Shown here: in pieces, positions 12,029 to 15,687 of the stretch
Layout of the letters: each line of letters begins with the position of its first letter
Position numbering within the stretch: position 1 is the stretch's first letter
Assembly (NCBI GenBank): GCA_023249165.1
Contig: JAHFDE010000036.1
Location: forward strand, 1 to 15,687
Reading direction: 5' to 3'
DNA: 15,687 nucleotides
Source of the DNA: Candidatus Methylomirabilota bacterium
GTDB taxonomy: Bacteria > Methylomirabilota > Methylomirabilia > Methylomirabilales > CSP1-5
The notes under the pieces: model-generated
Told to the model about the DNA's origin: nothing
What the model saw: the letters and a program-made list of their open reading frames with translations, nothing else
Databases searched by the model: none
Made by a program: the position numbers and the translations under genes

Positions 12029-14782
12029 ATGCGTGATATCTTTCGCCTCGCCAAACGCCCTGGGATGACGACCCGATCGGGACGCCGCCGCTCCCGGTGG
12101 ATTCTGATTCTCCTCCTCATTGCGCTCGTCGTGGTGGCGAACCAGTCGATTCCCCTCTACATCGACTGGCTCTGGTTCGAGGCGGTCGGATTCTCGTCCG
12201 TCTTGCTCACGATCCTCCTCACTCAAGGGCTCCTCGCCCTCCTTTGGGGGGGGATTTGCTTCACCATCCTCTCCCTGAACCTGTTCCTGGTCCACCGCTC
12301 CCCAGCCACCGACGTCCTCATAGAGCTTGAGGATCACCTGGGACTGCCCGGCCGCTTCATCCTCGAGCGGTACACCAAGCGGTTCCTCCTCCCCGTGACC
12401 GGTGCCCTCAGTCTCCTGGCAGCCCTGCAGGCCATCGACCAATGGGGGCCAGTCCTCCGCTTCCTCTATCCCACTCCCTTTCAGGTGCAAGATCCCCTGT
12501 TCCACAACGACCTGAGCTTCTACATCTTCCATCTGCCGTTTTTCAACTTCCTCTATCAGTCGCTGATGACCGTTCTGGTCCTCAGCGGCCTTTTGACGGC
12601 CCTCGCGTACATCCCCTATCGAGGCATCCAGATCACCGGCCAGGGCCTCCGCTTCAGCCGCTGGGCCCGCAACCACCTCCTCTGCCTGATCGGCGCCCTC
12701 CTCTTCCTGAAGGCCTGGGGGTATCACCTGAGCACCTACGATCTGCTCACCTCTCCCCGCGGAGTGGTCTTCGGCGCCAGCTATACCGACCAGTTCGCCA
12801 CCCTGCCTGCCCTCAGAGCGCTGACCGTCCTGGCGGTCCTCTGTGGGGCCCTCGCGGTGACCCGGATCTGGTGGGAGCGCCTCACCCCCTTCCTGCTCGG
12901 CCTCGCCACCCTGATCGGGGTCGCCGTCATCGGCCAGATGGTCTACCCCAGCCTGTTGCAACGCTTTCGAGTCGCCCCCAACGAACTGGATCTGGAGACC
13001 CCGTACATCCTCCGCAACATCCACTTCACCCGGACCGCGTATGGCCTTGGTCAGATCGAGGAGGTCGAGTTTCCGGCCGACGAGAATCTGAGTCTTGCCG
13101 ATCTCCGGAAAAACGAACTGACCGTTAGTAACATCCGGCTGTGGGACCCTCGGCCGCTCCTCGCCACCTTCGCCCAGCTTCAGGAGATCCGCACGTACTA
13201 TAAATTCGTCGATGTGGACGTCGATCGCTACCGGCTGAACGGGCGCACCGAGCAGGTGATGCTGTCTCCCCGGGAGCTCTCCACCGATCATCTGCCCAGC
13301 CGGGGGATCTGGATCAATGAGCATCTGACCTTCACCCATGGGTATGGGGCGGTCCTGGCCCCCGTCAACCGCGTGAGCCCGGAGGGACTCCCGGTCCTCT
13401 ATATCAAGGACATCCCGCCGGTTTCGAGCATCCCGCTCCGGATCAGCCGCCCGGAGATCTATTACGGCGAATTGGGCAACGAGTACGTCTTCGTAAACAC
13501 CGGGAGTAAGGAGCTGGACTATCCGGCAGGAGGGGAGAATGTCTACACCACCTATCAGGGGAAAGGCGGGGTGCCTGTCGGATCGCTCTTCCGGAAGGCC
13601 CTTTTCGCACTCCGCTTCCGGGACTTCCGCATCCTCTTTTCCCAGGAGATCGTTCCGGAGAGCCGGGTGATGCTGTACCGGCGTGTCGGCGAACGCGCCC
13701 GGAAGGTCGCCCCGTTCCTCCGCTACGAGCCAGACCCTTATCTGGTCATCGCCCAGGATGGACGACTCTTCTGGATCCTCGACGCCTACACCACAAGCGA
13801 CCGGTACCCCTACTCAGAGCCGACTCGCCAGGTGGGAAACTACATCCGCAATTCGGTCAAGGTGGTGGTCGACGCCTACCACGGATCCCTGAGCTTTTAT
13901 GTCAGCGACCCGACCGATCCCCTCATCCAGACCTACGGCAAGATCTTCCCCGGGCTCTTTCAGCCGCTGGAGGCCATGCCGTTAGATCTCAAGGCCCACA
14001 TCCGCTATCCCGAGACCTTCTTCGCGATCCAGGCGCAGAAGTACGCCACGTACCACATGAAGAGCCCCCAGGTCTTTTACAACAAGGAAGATGTCTGGAG
14101 CGTCCCCCGGCGGCAGGGAGAGAAGGACGTCCCCATGGAGCCCTACTATACCATCATGAAGCTTCCCGGGGGAAAGACCGAGGAGTTCATCCTCCTGATC
14201 CCCTTCACCCCGGCCCGGAAGGATAACATGTCGGCCTGGATGGCGGCCCGGAGCGACCCGCCCCATTACGGCACGCTGATCGTCTATACCATGCCCAAAC
14301 AGAAACTGGTCTACGGACCGCGACAGATCGAGGCGCGACTCAACCAGGATGCCTTCATCTCTCAGCAGCTCTCCCTGTGGGGACAGCGGGGGTCGCAGGT
14401 GATCTATGGCCCGTTACTGGTCATTCCCATCGAGACCTCCCTCCTGTACGTCCAGCCGCTCTATCTGGCCGCCGAGCAGCAATCGCTGCCTGAGCTGAAA
14501 CGGGTGATCGTCGCCTACGGAAACCAGATCGCCATGGAGGAGACGCTCGACCGAGCGCTCGCGAGGGTCTTCAGCAAGACACCCCTGCTTGCGACTCCGG
14601 GTCCGTCGCCGACGCCGCGCATTCCCTCCTCCATCCGCGAGTTGGCGAACAAGGCCCTCGAGCAGTATCACAAGGCCCAGGAGTTCCTACGGCAGGGCAA
14701 CTTTGCGGGCTACGAGGTGGAACAGAGGCGGCTGGCAGAGACCTTAAAACTGCTCCGGGAGAATGCGGCTGCTCTCCCCTAG
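12029..14782 (+). CDS. UPF0182-family large membrane protein
   Basis: The 917-aa protein of the UPF0182/COG1615 family has usual length and a normal end. The N-terminal third is membrane-embedded: hydrophobic segments begin near 24-40 (WILILLLIALVVVA), then about 56-78, and five more up to about residue 320. IDWLWFEAVGF (45-55) is the characteristic first-loop motif. The C-terminal two-thirds is soluble, with family-like stretches such as NIRLWDPRPLL (around 368), GRLFWILDAYTTSDRYPYS (around 577), NYIRNSVKVVVDAYHGSLSFY and PGPSPTPRIPSS before a terminal helix. The function is unknown; the soluble part is probably extracytoplasmic. The ATG at 12029 has GGGGAG 8 nt upstream; the frame is open to 11939 without similarity. 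Codons are CTC/ATC/GCC-rich like the minus-strand operons, so this gene looks native. A long antisense frame opposite it is a shadow. Confidence 0.9.
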   Translation: MRDIFRLAKRPGMTTRSGRRRSRWILILLLIALVVVANQSIPLYIDWLWFEAVGFSSVLLTILLTQGLLALLWGGICFTILSLNLFLVHRSPATDVLIELEDHLGLPGRFILERYTKRFLLPVTGALSLLAALQAIDQWGPVLRFLYPTPFQVQDPLFHNDLSFYIFHLPFFNFLYQSLMTVLVLSGLLTALAYIPYRGIQITGQGLRFSRWARNHLLCLIGALLFLKAWGYHLSTYDLLTSPRGVVFGASYTDQFATLPALRALTVLAVLCGALAVTRIWWERLTPFLLGLATLIGVAVIGQMVYPSLLQRFRVAPNELDLETPYILRNIHFTRTAYGLGQIEEVEFPADENLSLADLRKNELTVSNIRLWDPRPLLATFAQLQEIRTYYKFVDVDVDRYRLNGRTEQVMLSPRELSTDHLPSRGIWINEHLTFTHGYGAVLAPVNRVSPEGLPVLYIKDIPPVSSIPLRISRPEIYYGELGNEYVFVNTGSKELDYPAGGENVYTTYQGKGGVPVGSLFRKALFALRFRDFRILFSQEIVPESRVMLYRRVGERARKVAPFLRYEPDPYLVIAQDGRLFWILDAYTTSDRYPYSEPTRQVGNYIRNSVKVVVDAYHGSLSFYVSDPTDPLIQTYGKIFPGLFQPLEAMPLDLKAHIRYPETFFAIQAQKYATYHMKSPQVFYNKEDVWSVPRRQGEKDVPMEPYYTIMKLPGGKTEEFILLIPFTPARKDNMSAWMAARSDPPHYGTLIVYTMPKQKLVYGPRQIEARLNQDAFISQQLSLWGQRGSQVIYGPLLVIPIETSLLYVQPLYLAAEQQSLPELKRVIVAYGNQIAMEETLDRALARVFSKTPLLATPGPSPTPRIPSSIRELANKALEQYHKAQEFLRQGNFAGYEVEQRRLAETLKLLRENAAALP

Positions 14783-14886
14783 TTCGGGGCCTGCCTGGAC
14801 GATCTTGATGCGCCTCTTTCATCGCTTGTGCGGTATTCGAGAAAACGTGTAGTACGGATCGAGCCATAGGGGAGGTGGGGATTCAC

Positions 14887-15234
14887 GTGAACGTGTCGGT
14901 CGTCGTTCCGGTTTTCAATGAGGAGCGGAACATTCCGGAACTCGTGAGGCGATTGCGGAACGTTTTGGAGCCCTCTATCGACTTTGAAATCGTATTTGTC
15001 AACGATGGAAGCACCGACGGGACGTTTGAAGCGTTGCGAGAGCTCTTCGAGCAGGACGAGAGGATTAAGTCCGTCCATCTCTCTCGCAATTTTGGTCATC
15101 AGGCGGCAATTTGGGCGGGCCTGCGCGCGGCCGGCGCGGATGCCGTCGTCGTCATGGATGGCGACCTGCAGGATGCTCCAGAAGTCATCGCGGATTTCCT
15201 GAAAAGGTGGCACGAGGGATATGAAGTGGTTTAG
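14887..15234 (+). pseudogene. GT2 polyprenyl-phosphate glycosyltransferase, truncated after about 115 codons
   Basis: The N-terminal half of a DPM1/GtrB/ArnC-like GT2: NVSVVVPVFNEERNIPELV, FEIVFVNDGSTDGTFEAL, LSRNFGHQAAIWAGL and the DxD in VVMDGDLQDAPE. Reading stops at TAG directly after GYEVV, where relatives continue with about 200 more residues (acceptor-site and membrane segments). Beyond 15234 no frame resumes the homology; instead the DNA encodes a minus-strand gene start. So the 3' part is missing, not merely interrupted by a stop. Start: GTG at 14887 after GGGGAGGTGGGG (a GTG at 14875 is the alternative). It is co-directional with the UPF0182 gene, 104 bp downstream of it. The stub has the nucleotide-sugar site but is unlikely to be active. 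Confidence 0.8.
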
Positions 15235-15297
15235 TGCAACTAATCGGAGTGCCAACCCAACAATCATCATGCCTATCAGGACAGTCCATTTCCCCAT
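15235..15297 (-). pseudogene. 5' stub of a membrane-protein gene cut at the junction with the GT2 gene
   Basis: The minus-strand ATG at 15297 opens MGKWTVLIGMMIVGLALRLV, a start typical of GT-C/ArnT-like or other polytopic membrane glycosyltransferases (first transmembrane helix). After about 22 codons the frame runs into the antisense of the GT2 gene and loses membrane character. The frame stays nominally open to 14779, but that part is clearly GT2 antisense. The ATG lies 9 nt after the stop of the flippase-like gene, as in an operon. The protein family cannot be named from so short a stub. Confidence 0.5.
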
Positions 15298-15306
15298 CCG
15301 CTCGAC

Positions 15307-15687
15307 TCACCGCTCTGGAGCAAAGAGGAACAGTGGAAGGCCCACCACGAGGATGCTCCAGTAGCTCACGCTCCGATCCAGCAGGGCAACGAACGTCGCC
15401 GTGGGCTGGTCCACATTCAGGAGCAGCAGCATTGCCACTATTGCTCCCTCGACCACCCCCAACCCGGCCACGGTTATCGGCAACGTCGTGAGGAGCGAGG
15501 CGGCCAAGGCTGCAAAAATCACAGCCGACGTTGGAATCGACAAACCGACCGCCCGGGTAGTGCAGAAGAGACGAGCCGCCTCGAGGGCCCAAACCAACGC
15601 GGTCATGCCCACGATCAAGGGGATCCTTTTACCGGAACCCGCAAGACCCTCGCAGAATCCCCGGAAGGGGGCCACCCACCTCGCCGG
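15307..15687 (-). CDS. LPG_synthase_TM (flippase-like) membrane protein, C-terminal part
   Basis: The minus-strand frame is open through the right window edge and ends with TGA at 15309..15307; about 126 C-terminal residues are visible. Hydrophobic helices lie around IPLIVGMTALVWALEAARLF, SAVIFAALAASLLTTLPIT and SYWSILVVGLPLFLF. The segment LPITVAGLGVVEGAIVAMLLLLNV matches the conserved 'P-GG-LGxxEG' region of the lysylphosphatidylglycerol synthase transmembrane/AglD-like family, here with A-G instead of the usual G-G. These proteins are believed to move lipid-linked substrates across membranes and often sit beside GT2 and GT-C glycosyltransferases, as here. The start lies outside the window; the GTG at 15675 is internal. 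Confidence 0.78.
   Translation of the reverse strand, partial: PARWVAPFRGFCEGLAGSGKRIPLIVGMTALVWALEAARLFCTTRAVGLSIPTSAVIFAALAASLLTTLPITVAGLGVVEGAIVAMLLLLNVDQPTATFVALLDRSVSYWSILVVGLPLFLFAPER

Noticed and set aside
11912..13339. 475-codon minus-strand open frame
   Set aside because: Antisense to the UPF0182 gene; its Glu/Gly/Gln-rich low-complexity product is the mirror of Leu/Pro-rich codons.
14779..15297. 172-codon minus-strand frame as one intact gene
   Set aside because: Only the first 22 or so codons are membrane-protein-like; the rest is the antisense of the GT2 gene, so it is a junction product rather than a gene.

Overview
The window reads as a chromosomal segment of an uncultured, GC-rich, Gram-negative (outer-membrane-bearing) bacterium. 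The support is a Kdo/heptose lipopolysaccharide gene set (kdsA, kdsB, heptose-7-phosphate kinase, an MsbA-like exporter start) together with lgt. The mix of small zinc-ribbon and Rho_N proteins, a UPF0182 protein and intergenic oligomer repeats resembles Methylomirabilota (NC10)/Rokubacteria-like or deltaproteobacterial lineages. That placement is an inference from gene content and is weak. No rRNA, tRNA or CRISPR array was seen.

Layout: (1) Positions 1-6045, minus strand, are one long operon read right to left. A sigma70-like promoter (6045..6017) is followed by a geranylgeranyl-reductase-family flavoprotein, heptose-7-phosphate kinase, kdsB, pyrG, kdsA and the first 79 codons of an msbA-like ABC exporter cut by the window edge. 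Junctions are tight (4-bp overlap, then gaps of 4, 12 and 2 bp), so the genes look co-transcribed and partly translationally coupled. The chemistry fits: KdsA makes Kdo-8-phosphate, PyrG supplies CTP, KdsB spends CTP to make CMP-Kdo, RfaE1 feeds ADP-heptose synthesis, and MsbA would flip lipid A-core. The flavoprotein at the head is the odd member. (2) Positions 6292-9267, minus strand, are a second operon from a TTGACA promoter: an elongation-factor-like small protein, an 86-aa unknown, a Rho_N-domain small protein, an FmdB-type zinc ribbon, a 400-bp stretch with hairpins and a doubtful lipoprotein-like reading frame, a Nudix hydrolase, then lgt. (3) Positions 9320-11869, plus strand, hold a dolichol-phosphate-mannose-synthase-like GT2 fused to a GtrA domain, then a GT87-type membrane glycosyltransferase. 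Their base and codon use differ from the neighbours and from each other. (4) Positions 11975-14782, plus strand, hold a UPF0182 membrane protein with its own promoter. (5) From 14887 to the right edge, a GT2 glycosyltransferase begins normally but stops after about 115 codons. It abuts, head-on, the first codons of a minus-strand membrane-protein gene that is cut at the same point. Upstream of that lies the C-terminal part of a flippase-like LPG_synthase_TM protein. This is a breakpoint, either biological or from assembly.

The most unusual signal is a set of three unrelated short-repeat families lodged in or at genes of the lipid/envelope operons. A 78-bp element with perfect 19-bp inverted arms sits in frame inside kdsB and adds 26 codons. 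A 221-bp element with perfect 15-bp terminal inverted repeats supplies the lgt stop codon. Opposed 9-bp minisatellites between msbA and kdsA run over the kdsA stop codon. A 14-bp piece nearly identical to part of the kdsB element also forms the ribosome-binding region of lgt.
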